64,000 nucleotides of DNA from Filimonas sp. (GCA_017306865.1 JAFKHH010000017.1:189179-253178); one strand, 5' to 3'. Positions 1-8,846 are shown, numbered from the stretch's first letter. Numbers and translations are program-made. Notes: generated by a model from the letters alone, not told the origin.

Positions 1-792
1 CTCGCTGCGTAAAAATTCCAGGTCGGCCGTATTCTCATGAAAGGTACTTTCTGTAGAAATGGATTTTGCTTCATGGTAAGAGTGTACTTCACCTGTATGG
101 ATGCCTTGCGCTTTATACCATAGCTCATTCCCATACTTGCCTAGTTTGTGTTCCAAAGCTTCTGGCGTAAACCGTAGTATATCACCAATGTAATTGATCC
201 CAATCTTCTGCAGCACCTCATATGTATGACCACCCACACCAGGTATTTTGTTTACACGCAATGGAGCCAGGAACTCTTTCTCCATGCCAGGTTGCACAAA
301 AATGTACCCGTTCGGCTTGGCTTCGTCCGTCGCTATCTTTGCTACCATCTTATTGGCTGCAAGCCCGAAAGAGATCGGCAAACTGGTTTCATCAATGATC
401 TGCTGCCGCAGGTCAATCGTCCATTGGTATGGATTGAAATATTTATCCATGCCCGTGAGATCAACATAAAATTCATCAATCGATGCTTTCTCAAACAAAG
501 GCGCTTTGGATGCAATAATGTCTGTAACCCAACGGGAATAACGACTGTATTCTCCACGTGTACCTTTCACTAATATAGCATGCGGGCAAAGCTGCAAAGC
601 CTTTTTCATTGGCATAGCACTGTGAATGCCATATTTTCTAGCGGCATAGCTACACGCCGCCACCACGCCGCGCTCGCGCGAGCCACCCACCACAACAGGC
701 TTATCCTTCAATGCAGGATTGTTCAAAACCTCTACGCTCACGAAGAAGGAATCGAGATCAAAGTGTGCTATATATCGTTGAGGGGAAGGCAT
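1..792 (-). CDS. dinB: DNA polymerase IV (Y-family), 3' end cut by window edge
   Basis: Error-prone Y-family polymerase for lesion bypass. The 264 visible residues begin at the ATG at 790-792 and run off the left edge, so the C-terminal little-finger part is missing. Seen: the first catalytic aspartate motif FDLDSFF at about residues 10-16, the steric-gate region SFFVSVE, the second motif SIDEFYVDLTG at about residue 103, and the helix-hairpin-helix segment VNKIPGVGGHTYEVL. The match to the family palm domain is unambiguous. A TAnnTTTG-type -7 box (TACCTTTG on the minus strand, 800-807) ends 8 bases before the start codon, so the mRNA leader would be only a few bases. No gene lies between it and the glycosyltransferase at 968. 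Confidence 0.95.
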   Translation of the reverse strand, partial: MPSPQRYIAHFDLDSFFVSVEVLNNPALKDKPVVVGGSRERGVVAACSYAARKYGIHSAMPMKKALQLCPHAILVKGTRGEYSRYSRWVTDIIASKAPLFEKASIDEFYVDLTGMDKYFNPYQWTIDLRQQIIDETSLPISFGLAANKMVAKIATDEAKPNGYIFVQPGMEKEFLAPLRVNKIPGVGGHTYEVLQKIGINYIGDILRFTPEALEHKLGKYGNELWYKAQGIHTGEVHSYHEAKSISTESTFHENTADLEFLRSE

Positions 793-967
793 TAGAATAC
801 AAAGGTAGGAGGAAGCTAATTTGAAAATGAAGTGATTTGAAAATTTGAAAATGCCCTATTCAAATTGTTTAATTGCTGAATGGCTACATTGTTAATAGTT
901 TACTGTTTATAAACGTTTTATAAATAAACAAGAACTCAACAATTAAACAATACAACAATCTAACAAT
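793..967. repeat. Intergenic AACAAT/CAATTA-type repeat region
   Basis: Gene-free spacer between dinB and the GT39 gene. It holds the promoter box of dinB and then two stretches built from CAATTA, AACAAT and their complements (about 861-898 and 935-967). The same vocabulary recurs in at least nine other intergenic regions of the window, so this is a dispersed low-complexity repeat family and not chance AT-richness. Confidence 0.6.
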
Positions 968-2530
968 TTACTTTATCTTAAACCTTCTCGCCTCATCACT
1001 TCCATTATATCCTTTCAAAAGATAGATGGTAAAATGACGGACAGCATGGCCGCTTCTGTATTGGGTAAAAGACCGCAATGAGTCAGTAGAGGCGAAAGTT
1101 GTTTTATATGTTTCAGCAGGCGTTTCAGGTACATTGCTCGGCACAATGCAAAGCGCATTCTCCCCTATTTGTAGCTGTGGACGTAAATGATTTAGCCACA
1201 CATATTGATGCAAATCATTTACATAACCTACCCCTGTAACCGGCAGGTTATTCCGTCGCGCAGTATAATATTCTATATGTGCAGCAGGAAACCATTTATT
1301 GCAAACGATCTTTGTACCATCGTGTATAAATCCTGTGGCTTTGGCAGAATCTGCCCACCTGGTAAATTCATGGTTAAATTCTCGCCAGCCGTTCAGGTCA
1401 AGTGTAAAATCCAGCTCGCCTAAATTCTGTTCGTCTTTGCTACCCAATGTACCGGGGTAAAACTTGATCCCTATAATCGCAACAGCAACTAATACTAATA
1501 TAAAACCATTACACACTTTCAATATAGCAGGAGTTGCCTTCCTGTTCTTAGCTTCTGCTTTTACATCCAGCACATAAGCCGCCAGCAACGATAACGTAAG
1601 AAAGCCAGGCCCGCTCCAATGCGGCAAAACAGGTTTGAACAATGAGATCACAGTTACAACCAATACGATCGGCAGTCCGCAAAAAATCAGCAGCAGCAGG
1701 TATTTTGATTTTAAAATTGCTGTATGCCTGAAGAGATATATTAATGCAATTACAGAAAGCGTCACATTAATAGGGCTATTATAAAAGAGTTGGCCGATCA
1801 GCGTTTGAATAAAATCATCTGTGTTGATAGAGAATTGACGCACTTCTACACGCTCGCTATGATAGTTCCAGGTTACAAACCCATTCTGTATGTTCCACCA
1901 GAAGATGGGGCTAATGATAAGCAACGTAACAATGCCTGCAATATACAAGCCCGGTGAGCGAAATAGTTTCCGGTCAAACAAGAGTATATATGCACCAAAG
2001 CCCAGCCAGAGAAAAATGCCATGCACTTTGCACATAATACATAAGCCATTCATTAACCCAAAGAGCAGCCATAATTTGAATGGCACTTTCTCATCTGCCG
2101 TACTATGCTTTACAATATGCAATGCGGCATATACGGAAGCAAGCCAGAATACAACCTGCGGGCTGTCCGGTAAAATAAACGTGCCTGCAATAATGCTGGT
2201 GTAAATACTCGTGTTATATAATATGGCAGCAAACCATCCAGTACGTTCATTTCGTATGAATGTACCCATCTGGTATACCAGCCATGTGCCTATGGCTGCA
2301 AAGACAATAGAACCCAGGCGTATAAAGACTTCGCTTTGGAAAGTAAGATTAAGCGTGAACAGTTTGATCAGCCATGCAATGCCCGGCGGATGATCAAAAT
2401 AGTTGCTTTGTAAATGCAAGGCATAGGTATAATAATAGACTTCATCATTACCCAGCTCAAGTATACAGGCAGTAATGAGGCGTATGATTGTTACTACAAC
2501 AATGAGGTTAATTAATTTCTTCTTGTACAC
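968..2530 (-). CDS. GT39/ArnT-like membrane glycosyltransferase
   Basis: Predicted polytopic GT-C glycosyltransferase (520 residues) that would move a sugar from a polyprenyl-phosphate donor to a protein or glycan acceptor on the outer face of the inner membrane. Seen: an N-terminal membrane segment followed by the acidic pair D29-E30 in GNDEVYYYTYA, then YFDHPPG at about residues 44-50, both typical of the PMT/ArnT/GT39 superfamily, and about ten hydrophobic segments before a soluble C-terminal domain. It lies 29 bases downstream of the GtrA gene on the same strand, an arrangement that fits a flippase-plus-transferase unit. The acceptor cannot be told from sequence. Confidence 0.85.
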   Translation of the reverse strand: MYKKKLINLIVVVTIIRLITACILELGNDEVYYYTYALHLQSNYFDHPPGIAWLIKLFTLNLTFQSEVFIRLGSIVFAAIGTWLVYQMGTFIRNERTGWFAAILYNTSIYTSIIAGTFILPDSPQVVFWLASVYAALHIVKHSTADEKVPFKLWLLFGLMNGLCIMCKVHGIFLWLGFGAYILLFDRKLFRSPGLYIAGIVTLLIISPIFWWNIQNGFVTWNYHSERVEVRQFSINTDDFIQTLIGQLFYNSPINVTLSVIALIYLFRHTAILKSKYLLLLIFCGLPIVLVVTVISLFKPVLPHWSGPGFLTLSLLAAYVLDVKAEAKNRKATPAILKVCNGFILVLVAVAIIGIKFYPGTLGSKDEQNLGELDFTLDLNGWREFNHEFTRWADSAKATGFIHDGTKIVCNKWFPAAHIEYYTARRNNLPVTGVGYVNDLHQYVWLNHLRPQLQIGENALCIVPSNVPETPAETYKTTFASTDSLRSFTQYRSGHAVRHFTIYLLKGYNGSDEARRFKIK

Positions 2531-2559
2531 TGTATTCTTTTAAATACCGGCGGAGGGTA

Positions 2560-2940
2560 TTATTTATTAAATGTAAACAGCATGTTGATGCCAAAATTCC
2601 ATACAACCACACATCCTATCGCAATTGCTTTCGCAAGGTAAAAATTCAACTTTAGTTTAGAATGGAATAAAAAAAGTAAAAGGTTATTCAGCAAGAGCCC
2701 TACCAGCGAGATCAGTACAAACTTTCCCAACTCCTGCTGCCACTGTGGGTTACTGCTTTCAAAGGTCCAGATACGGTTCAGGATATAGTTATTGATAACA
2801 GCCAATGTAAATCCACATGAATTAGCAACGAACTTGTTCAATTTCAATCGTTCCTTACAAAGCCATGTTATCCCGAAGTCAATGATCATCCCGGAAAAAC
2901 CAACGACACCAAATTTTACAAACTTAATTAGCCAATCCAT
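2560..2940 (-). CDS. GtrA family small membrane protein
   Basis: 126-residue protein with four hydrophobic segments, starting with FVKFGVVGFSGMIIDFGITW and ending with a WNFGINMLFTF motif, which is the standard GtrA pattern. GtrA proteins are thought to translocate polyprenyl-linked sugars across the cytoplasmic membrane. It is the first gene of a two-gene minus-strand unit with the GT39 gene (gap of 29 bases), which supports a shared role in surface-glycan or protein glycosylation. Confidence 0.88.
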   Translation of the reverse strand: MDWLIKFVKFGVVGFSGMIIDFGITWLCKERLKLNKFVANSCGFTLAVINNYILNRIWTFESSNPQWQQELGKFVLISLVGLLLNNLLLFLFHSKLKLNFYLAKAIAIGCVVVWNFGINMLFTFNK

Positions 2941-3045
2941 ATTGTGTAAAGATGCATTAATAACCGGTCTTTCTGATTAACAGCGGGTTAAAATACAAAT
3001 TAAAGGTTTGTTTCCTACATTTAAGTAAACAAATATCTCCTTGCT

Positions 3046-3636
3046 TTGAGCATACTTTCAGCAGACCTGTCGCAATTACGCAATCTTATTTTTGCTATTC
3101 ACCCTTTGCAGGATGCTGAGTGGAATGCTTTTTCTTCCGCATGGACCACCTTTGAAGCGAAGCGTAAAACCATTTTAACTGCTGCGGGAGAAACGGAAAG
3201 ATACCTGTACTTTGTTACGTCCGGCGTGCAGCGCGCCTATTATTTACATGGAGATAAAGATGCCACTATCATGTTCTCCTACCCTTACTCTTTTTCCGGG
3301 GTGGCAGATTCCTTTTTATTACAAAAACCTTCGCCATATTATTTAGAAACATTGACACAAAGCACATTCCTGCGAACAACATTTAACCAGGTAAATGAGC
3401 TGATGCAACGCTATCATAATTTTGAAACACTCATCAGGAAAGCTATTAGTATTACACTTGCCGGCACACTGGAGCGGCAGGTAGAGCTACAGGCCTTTTC
3501 TGCCGAAGAAAAATTCAGAACGCTCTTAAAGAGAAGTCCGCATGTGTTGCAGCAGATTCCGCATAAGTACCTGGCCTCATACCTGGGAATAGATGCGACC
3601 ACTTTTAGTAAGCTATTGGGAAGTGTGCGGATATAA
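3046..3636 (+). CDS. Crp/Fnr-family transcriptional regulator
   Basis: 196 residues. The N-terminal part (about 25-120) fits a cyclic-nucleotide-binding beta-roll fold (KRKTILTAAGETERYLYFV, then a YPYSFSGVADSFLLQKPSPYY stretch), and the end (about 150-196) fits the Crp helix-turn-helix (IPHKYLASYLGIDATTFSKLL). The ligand arginine/serine signature of true cAMP receptors is not seen, so the effector is unknown, as in many Bacteroidota members of this family. The start used is TTG at 3046; there is no in-frame ATG close by. A DinB_2-type gene follows after 65 bases on the same strand, and may be its target. Confidence 0.82.
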   Translation: MSILSADLSQLRNLIFAIHPLQDAEWNAFSSAWTTFEAKRKTILTAAGETERYLYFVTSGVQRAYYLHGDKDATIMFSYPYSFSGVADSFLLQKPSPYYLETLTQSTFLRTTFNQVNELMQRYHNFETLIRKAISITLAGTLERQVELQAFSAEEKFRTLLKRSPHVLQQIPHKYLASYLGIDATTFSKLLGSVRI

Positions 3637-3701
3637 ATCTTGGTATATGCCAACATTTATGTTATTCATTGGTTAGAGCTTTGTGTCCTAATTAAAAAGA
3701 T

Positions 3702-4310
3702 ATGCCTGTTTATAACACAGTTACGCTCATTCAAAATTTACAGGAGCAGACAGAGAATCATTTACAGATAGCCGTCCACGATTTCCAGGTATTGTCTCCT
3801 GTACACCTGCTACACCAGCCAGAGCCGGGAAAATGGAGTGCAGCACAGTGTCTGCAACACCTGAATGCCTATGGTAAATATTACCTGCCGGCAATAGAAA
3901 CATCTATCCAGGCAAATCTGCAAAAACATCAACCTGCGGAGCAATTTGTATCGGGCACGCTTGGCAATTATTTTACCAAACTCATTTTACCTAAAGGAGA
4001 AGCGGGGAGTATAACAAAAATGAGCGCGCCTAAAAATTACCGGCCTTCCGGCGCATTGGACGCGCATGCTGTTGTTGCTGAATTTATAGACCAACAGGAG
4101 AAAACACTGAAGCTACTAGACGCAGCCCACCAGGTAAACCTTACAAGAGCTAAGACGCCTATTTCTATCAGCAAATGGATCAGGCTAAGGTTAGGAGACA
4201 CTTTTTTCTTTGTGATTGCACACAACTACAGGCACATATTACAAGCGCAGCGTGCATTGGCAACTGCCGGTGTACAAAATCAACTAAAAGCGCGGTTACT
4301 TCAACCGTAA
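3702..4310 (+). CDS. DinB_2 / YfiT-like superfamily protein
   Basis: 202-residue protein of the four-helix DinB/YfiT metalloprotein superfamily, unrelated to polymerase IV. Seen: the entry helix with PEPGKWSAAQCLQHLNAYGKYY (about residues 41-62), where the first metal-ligand histidine sits in LQHL, and a late HNYRHILQAQ stretch (about 176-185) that carries the C-terminal histidines. Family members bind a divalent metal and often act as thiol-dependent transferases; the substrate here is unknown. Its last 10 bases overlap the convergent rimM gene. Confidence 0.82.
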   Translation: MPVYNTVTLIQNLQEQTENHLQIAVHDFQVLSPVHLLHQPEPGKWSAAQCLQHLNAYGKYYLPAIETSIQANLQKHQPAEQFVSGTLGNYFTKLILPKGEAGSITKMSAPKNYRPSGALDAHAVVAEFIDQQEKTLKLLDAAHQVNLTRAKTPISISKWIRLRLGDTFFFVIAHNYRHILQAQRALATAGVQNQLKARLLQP

Positions 4311-4816
4311 ATTTCGAGGAGGCCATCCGGCAATGTTACATGTACCTGCTTTTTCTTTTGGTCTACCTTGTCCAAAGTTTCAGCATGCAATGGTATTAAT
4401 GCTTCGTTGCCTTTGTATTGAATTTGCAACAAGACCTGGTGCGGTTGTTCGATCACCTGCTCAACCGTACCAATCACTTCACCTTCATTCACTACAGTAA
4501 ACCCAAGTAAAGCAATAGGTGATGCAGCGCCTACCAGCTTTCTGAAATCATCGTCCTGCAACCAAATATTTTTCTGAATAAATCTATGAGCAGATTCTTT
4601 GGTGTCTACACCATCTATTTTTATGTGGATCTCTTCTTCATTCTTTGCTTTACTAAGCTTGACGAAGTAAGGCAATTGCATTCCTTTGGTCTCTTCCACG
4701 AAGATAGCTTCCACGCCATCCAAAGCAGTCTTTTTACCAAGGGCATGCTTTAGTACCAATTCCCCCTTTACGCCAAAAGTGGCTACAATCTTTCCTATAT
4801 GTACGAGGTCGGACAT
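4301..4816 (-). CDS. rimM: Ribosome maturation factor RimM
   Basis: 171-residue 16S rRNA processing factor that binds ribosomal protein S19 and assists 30S head maturation. Seen: the N-terminal RimM beta-barrel (HIGKIVATFGVKGELVLK) and the C-terminal PRC-barrel (LLGFTVVNEGEVIGTVEQV, then EALIPLHAETLDKVD and LPDGLLEIYG at the end). The ATG at 4814-4816 starts the conserved MSDLVHIGK; a 20-residue upstream extension would be encoded by repeat-like AT-rich DNA and is rejected. It follows rpsP on the same strand, but a strong terminator (4919-4950) lies between them. It overlaps the convergent DinB_2 gene by 10 bases. Confidence 0.95.
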   Translation of the reverse strand: MSDLVHIGKIVATFGVKGELVLKHALGKKTALDGVEAIFVEETKGMQLPYFVKLSKAKNEEEIHIKIDGVDTKESAHRFIQKNIWLQDDDFRKLVGAASPIALLGFTVVNEGEVIGTVEQVIEQPHQVLLQIQYKGNEALIPLHAETLDKVDQKKKQVHVTLPDGLLEIYG

Positions 4817-4918
4817 TATTATTGTTGAATTGTTATATTGTTTAATTGCTATAATAGCGGATATGTTGTGCTTCAACCCAACAATTAAACAATTTATCCA
4901 TTGAGCAATTATGCCAAT
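4817..4918. repeat. AACAAT/CAATTA-type intergenic repeat before rimM
   Basis: About 100 bases between the rpsP terminator and rimM made of repeated CAATTAAAC, TTGTTTAATTG and TTGAATTG words in both orientations. Same family as at 861-967, 15543-15784, 24120-24175, 30155-30425 and 59714-59850. Any rimM promoter must lie in it. Confidence 0.55.
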
Positions 4919-4950
4919 TAAAAAAGCCCCAAACGTTTGCCTGGGGCTTT
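4919..4950 (-). terminator. rho-independent terminator after rpsP
   Basis: AAAGCCCC (4923-4930) pairs with GGGGCTTT (4943-4950), extended by an A-T pair. On the minus strand the stem is followed by a run of T, so it ends rpsP transcription before rimM. Confidence 0.85.
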
Positions 4951-4981
4951 ATGTTGAATGGAATTCAATAAATTGATTCGA

Positions 4982-5440
4982 TTAAGCTTCTGCAGAACCT
5001 TCAGCAGCAGGCTCGTCGTTCTTTTGTACCCTTTTTACAGGAACTTGAGGACGTCTAGCGCGTTGAGACGATCTTCTGTGCTCTTCGCCTTTCTGCTTAA
5101 GTTTAGTTTCATGCTCTTCGTGCCACTTAGCAAATTTTGTCATTGCTGTAGCCTCATCAAACAATCCCAGCTTAACACCTCTTAACAAGTGTTTCAGGTA
5201 CAATACACCTTTAAACGAAAGGATTCTGCGAACTGTGTCAGTTGGTTGTGCTCCTTTATGCAGCCATTCCAAAGCTTTTTGACGATCTAAACTAATAGAT
5301 GCAGGTACAGTTAGCGGGTTGTACGTACCGATCTTCTGGATGAATTTACCATCACGGGGTGCACGGGCATCGGCTACTACAATAAAATAGAAAGGCCTTT
5401 TTTTGCTGCCGTGTCTTTGCAATCTCATTTTAACTGCCAT
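4982..5440 (-). CDS. rpsP: 30S ribosomal protein S16 with C-terminal extension
   Basis: 152 residues against about 80-90 in E. coli. The S16 fold is clear at the start ([25 protein letters not shown], then [15 protein letters not shown] and [17 protein letters not shown]). The extra C-terminal part from about residue 95 is charged and ends in a basic-acidic tail ([20 protein letters not shown] and a final EGSAEA-like end); such extensions are common in Bacteroidota S16. Transcription order is ffh, rpsP, rimM. A promoter with good boxes lies at 5494-5524. Confidence 0.97.
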   Translation of the reverse strand: MAVKMRLQRHGSKKRPFYFIVVADARAPRDGKFIQKIGTYNPLTVPASISLDRQKALEWLHKGAQPTDTVRRILSFKGVLYLKHLLRGVKLGLFDEATAMTKFAKWHEEHETKLKQKGEEHRRSSQRARRPQVPVKRVQKNDEPAAEGSAEA

Positions 5441-5493
5441 GTAAATAGAAATTTAAAGGCTAAAAAAATTAGGTTAACGAAATATTTGGAGGG

Positions 5494-5524
5494 CGAAGGT
5501 AATGGTTAACTCCGAAAGTTCAAA
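5494..5524 (-). promoter_or_regulatory. Predicted promoter of rpsP
   Basis: On the minus strand TTTG (5521-5524) is followed after exactly 19 bases by TACCTTCG (5494-5501), one base off the Bacteroidota -7 consensus TAnnTTTG. Transcription would start about 50 bases before the rpsP ATG. Confidence 0.5.
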
Positions 5525-5578
5525 GTTTGCTGCGCGAACTTTTTACTTTAACAAAGTCTTTACATTCACCCGGACTCC

Positions 5579-6904
5579 CTATCTTTTACCGCCAAGGCCA
5601 GGCATGCGGCCCATCGGCATTTTGTTCATCATCTTCATCATCTGCCCCATCTGGTCAAACTGTTTCATGAAGGCATTTACATCATTCATATCCTTACCAG
5701 CTCCCTTTGCTATTCTTTGCCTTCTACCTGGATTAATAACGTCAGGATTCGCCCTTTCGTATGGCGTCATAGAATTAATAATTGCCTCTATGCCCTTGAA
5801 CGCGTCATCGCTGATATCTACGTCTTTTATTGCTTTACCCACACCAGGGATCATACCCATCAGATCTTTCAGGTTACCCATCTTTTTGATCTGCTGCAAC
5901 TGGTCAAGAAAGTCCTGGAAGTCAAACTGGTTCTTCCTGATCTTCTTTTCCAATTTACGTGCCTGTTCCTCATCGTATTGCTCCTGCGCTTTTTCTACAA
6001 GGGAAGCAATATCCCCCATCCCTAAAATACGCTGCGCCATACGTGCAGGGTAAAACACATCCAGCGTATCCATCTTTTCGCCACTGCTCACAAACTTAAT
6101 CGGCTTGTTTACAGTGTATTTGATAGAAAGCGCCGCACCACCACGTGTATCACCATCCAGTTTTGTCAGCACAACACCAGAGAAGTCAAGCCTGTCGTTG
6201 AAGGCTTTAGCTGTATTTACAGCATCCTGCCCCGTCATGGAGTCAACAACAAATAATATTTCTGTTGGATTAACGGCAGCTTTGATATTAGCTACTTCGG
6301 TCATCATCACTTCATCTACAGCCAGGCGGCCCGCAGTATCTATGATGACTACATTCTTATTTTTAGCTTTTGCTTCTTTAATCGCGTTCTGAGCAATAGC
6401 TACGGCATCTTTGTTTTCACGTTCAGCATAGATATCCACGCCTATTTGCTCTGCCAGTACGGTCAACTGGTCTATCGCCGCCGGGCGGTAAATGTCCGCT
6501 GCAACTACCAGTGGAGATTTGCCCTTTTTCGTTTTCAGGTAGCTGGCAAGCTTGCCAGTAAAAGTGGTTTTACCACTACCCTGTAAGCCTGCAATAAGAA
6601 TTACAGCAGGGTTACCTGTTATATTAAATTCAGCCTCTTCGCCCCCCATCAGTTCGGTCAGCTCATCCTGCACAATCTTCACCATCAACTGCCCGGGACT
6701 AATGGCATTAATCACCTTTTCACCTACAGCCGTTTCTTTTACTTTATCTGTAAACTCCTTGGCTATCTTATAGTTAACGTCAGCATCTATCAAAGCACGG
6801 CGAATGTCTTTTACCGTGTTCGCAATATTCAGCTCATTGATACGTGCTTCCCCTTTGAGGTTCTTAAACGCGGATTCGAGCTTCTCCGTAAGTGAATTAA
6901 ACAT
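5579..6904 (-). CDS. ffh: Signal recognition particle protein Ffh
   Basis: 441-residue SRP54 GTPase that binds 4.5S RNA and delivers ribosomes making membrane and exported proteins to FtsY. Seen: N domain (about 1-90), the P-loop GLQGSGKTT at residues 106-114, the DTAGRLAVD motif, TKLDGDTRGGAAL (G4/G5 region) and a methionine-rich M domain ending MMKMMNKMPMGRMPGLGGKR. The start at 6902-6904 begins MFNSLTEKLE, as in other Ffh proteins; an upstream 33-residue extension would run through a hairpin and promoter and is rejected. A terminator-like hairpin lies in the leader (6927-6959). Confidence 0.97.
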   Translation of the reverse strand: MFNSLTEKLESAFKNLKGEARINELNIANTVKDIRRALIDADVNYKIAKEFTDKVKETAVGEKVINAISPGQLMVKIVQDELTELMGGEEAEFNITGNPAVILIAGLQGSGKTTFTGKLASYLKTKKGKSPLVVAADIYRPAAIDQLTVLAEQIGVDIYAERENKDAVAIAQNAIKEAKAKNKNVVIIDTAGRLAVDEVMMTEVANIKAAVNPTEILFVVDSMTGQDAVNTAKAFNDRLDFSGVVLTKLDGDTRGGAALSIKYTVNKPIKFVSSGEKMDTLDVFYPARMAQRILGMGDIASLVEKAQEQYDEEQARKLEKKIRKNQFDFQDFLDQLQQIKKMGNLKDLMGMIPGVGKAIKDVDISDDAFKGIEAIINSMTPYERANPDVINPGRRQRIAKGAGKDMNDVNAFMKQFDQMGQMMKMMNKMPMGRMPGLGGKR

Positions 6905-6926
6905 ATTTCGAAGATTACAATACTTC

Positions 6927-6959
6927 CAAAAAAATAACAGTGAACCCGCTGGTTCACTG
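6927..6959 (-). terminator. Terminator-like hairpin in the ffh leader
   Basis: CAGTGAACC (6938-6946), loop of four, GGTTCACTG (6951-6959); on the minus strand it is followed by TTATTTTTTT. It sits only 23 bases before the ffh ATG and just after a TATATTTG -7 box (6971-6978), so it is either an attenuator, a 5' stabilising hairpin or a barrier to read-through from upstream. Confidence 0.6.
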
Positions 6960-6970
6960 AAAACCGGATG

Positions 6971-6978
6971 CAAATATA
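6971..6978 (-). promoter_or_regulatory. Predicted -7 box of the ffh promoter
   Basis: TATATTTG on the minus strand matches TAnnTTTG exactly. No perfect -33 TTTG at 19 bases; a TTG lies 22 bases upstream. The mRNA would begin a few bases before the leader hairpin. Confidence 0.4.
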
Positions 6979-7191
6979 AGACCTGCCCGTGAGTTTGTAA
7001 CAATGCACTACTGGCCAGCCGCGGATTTTTAGCACCTTTTTTCTCTACTAAAACAATAAACTAGCAGGAAAATATGTTGTTAAATACCGGCTTTCGTATT
7101 AGATTGCCCTCTATTAATGCCCCGAGATAAACATGCTAACCCACGTGCATCATTTTATTAATTGAGAGTCTGTACTCCAACCAAATGCTTT

Positions 7192-7593
7192 ATGAGTCGT
7201 ATTAGTCATGTGCATCTTTCGGCAATCGAAGAGGTGGATCGCCGTATCAACCTCGCAAAATCCTTTATTGAAAACAATTACATCCTCGATATTCAGCTTC
7301 CAGATATTGCGGCAGCCGCGCATTTGTCCCCCACACATTTAAACCGGTTGTTCAAACAAAAAATCAATATCACGCCTTATCAATACCTTGTTACCGTAAG
7401 GCTAAAGCAGGCAACTGAATTATTAGAGCAAACAAAGATCCCCGTGCGGGAAATTGTTGCACAGGTAGGTTTCTACTCTCCCAGTTCGTTTATCCGTTTG
7501 TTTAAAAAGAAACATTCTGTAACACCGTCTACATTCCGGCAAACAGTGAAGGAATATCAAACAGGGAACAAGGAATTTCGAACAACGAAGTGA
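7192..7593 (+). CDS. Small AraC-type DNA-binding protein
   Basis: 133 residues comprising almost only the AraC/XylS double helix-turn-helix: LPDIAAAAHLSPTHLNRLFKQK (first HTH) and VREIVAQVGFYSPSSFIRLFKKKH (second HTH), followed by TPSTFRQTV. There is no N-terminal sensor domain, so it may act constitutively or respond through a partner. The ATG at 7192 is preferred over a TTG at 7162. The last 12 codons are part of a large inverted repeat (7565-7683), so the C-terminal end looks to be repeat-derived. Confidence 0.82.
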   Translation: MSRISHVHLSAIEEVDRRINLAKSFIENNYILDIQLPDIAAAAHLSPTHLNRLFKQKINITPYQYLVTVRLKQATELLEQTKIPVREIVAQVGFYSPSSFIRLFKKKHSVTPSTFRQTVKEYQTGNKEFRTTK

Positions 7594-7683
7594 AGAAAAT
7601 TTTCAATGAACAATATTCAACGTCCAATGTTCAGGTAATTTTGAACGTTGAATATTTATTCTTCATTCAAAATTCCTTGTTCC
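7565..7683. repeat. Large imperfect inverted repeat after the AraC gene
   Basis: Outer arms GGAACAAGGAATTT (7565-7578) and AAATTCCTTGTTCC (7670-7683) are perfect complements; inner arms AATATTCAACGT (7612-7623) and ACGTTGAATATT (7645-7656) also pair perfectly. The left arm overlaps the end of the AraC coding region. It could stop transcription from both sides, but has no clear T run. Confidence 0.75.
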
Positions 7684-7973
7684 TTGCTCGTCATTAAATA
7701 AAAAGGGCGCCAGTATAAAGAATACAGCGCCGTTGTACATATTAATGCACACGAGAAAAACAGTTTAAAAGTATTGGCACTCGTCGATTTTAAATGTGCC
7801 AAAACAACTTTCTTTATTTGGAATTACAAATTTCTCTGATCTATAAAAAATGGGTACAAATATACAGAAAAACTATCATTTGTTAGGTACGATTAAATGG
7901 AAAACCGGCAAACACAGGCAGTTTATCTGCGATGGACTTATCTTCCACAGTATTTTTGAAGGACGAAGGTAGA
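7684..7973. other. Gene-free spacer before rpoD 3' end
   Basis: Nothing coding seen. A weak hairpin around GGCGCC...GCGCC (about 7706-7733) is the only structure noticed. The neighbours are transcribed toward each other. Confidence 0.4.
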
Positions 7974-8846
7974 TTATCCGAGATAAACTTTCAATTGTTT
8001 ACAACGACTGGTGGATTTTAATTTATTGATCGCCTTATCTTTTATCTGGCGTACACGTTCCCTTGTCAGGTTAAAACGCTCGCCTATATCTTCAAGGCTC
8101 AATGGGTGGTCTACACCTATTCCAAAGAAATAACAAACAACATCTTTTTGCCGTTCAGTAAGCGTGCGGAGTGAGCGGTCTATCTCCTGGCGCAGCGATT
8201 CATAATGCTCCAGGCGTACATCTGTGCGTTCTGCATTGGCATTTTCGAGGATATCGATCAGGGTGCTTTCTTCTCCGTCAGCCAGTGGCGAATCCATGCT
8301 TACATGCCTGGTTGCAATGCTCATGGTAGTGGTTACATCATCTATTTCCAGCTCCAGCAATTCTGCCAGTTCCTCTGCTGTCGGTTCCCTCTCAAACTCT
8401 TGCTCCAACTGCTGATACGCTTTACTAATGCGGTTGGTAAGCCCCACTTTGTTTAGCGGCAACCGTACTATACGGCTTTGTTCTGCCAAAGCCTGTAGTA
8501 TGCTTTGCCTGATCCACCATACGGCATAGGAAATGAATTTGAATCCGCGTGTTTCATCAAAACGCAATGCTGCTTTGATCAAGCCCAGGTTACCTTCATT
8601 GATCAGGTCTGGAAGAGACAAACCCTGGTTCTGGTATTGCTTAGCTACAGATACTACAAAGCGAAGATTGGATTTAACCAGCCTGTCCAGAGCCTTTTGG
8701 TCCCCTTGTTTTATTTTCATTGCAAGATGCACTTCCTCTTCAGGATTGATCAGCTCGACTTTACCAATCTCCTGTAAGTACTTTTCTAGACTTTGAGACT
8801 CACGATTGGTTATCGACTTCGTGATCTTAAGTTGGCGCATGCTCAT
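7974..8846 (-). CDS. rpoD: Primary sigma factor RpoD/SigA (short Bacteroidota form)
   Basis: 290-residue sigma-70 that directs RNA polymerase to housekeeping promoters. Seen: region 1.2 ([15 protein letters not shown]), region 2 with [38 protein letters not shown] and [13 protein letters not shown], region 3 ([19 protein letters not shown]), and region 4.2 helix-turn-helix [20 protein letters not shown]. It lacks the large region 1.1 and non-conserved insert of E. coli RpoD, as is normal in this phylum. Two ATGs, 8844-8846 and 8838-8840, are possible; most relatives begin at the second (MRQLKI). This factor would read the TTTG/TAnnTTTG promoters listed here. Confidence 0.96.
   Translation of the reverse strand: MSMRQLKITKSITNRESQSLEKYLQEIGKVELINPEEEVHLAMKIKQGDQKALDRLVKSNLRFVVSVAKQYQNQGLSLPDLINEGNLGLIKAALRFDETRGFKFISYAVWWIRQSILQALAEQSRIVRLPLNKVGLTNRISKAYQQLEQEFEREPTAEELAELLELEIDDVTTTMSIATRHVSMDSPLADGEESTLIDILENANAERTDVRLEHYESLRQEIDRSLRTLTERQKDVVCYFFGIGVDHPLSLEDIGERFNLTRERVRQIKDKAINKLKSTSRCKQLKVYLG

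Noticed and set aside
5502..6053. 183-codon plus-strand frame
   Set aside because: Antisense to the ffh M domain; no family similarity and no ribosome site.
7162..7191. TTG start giving a longer AraC protein
   Set aside because: The ATG at 7192 begins the protein directly before the HTH region and the extra 10 residues carry no motif.
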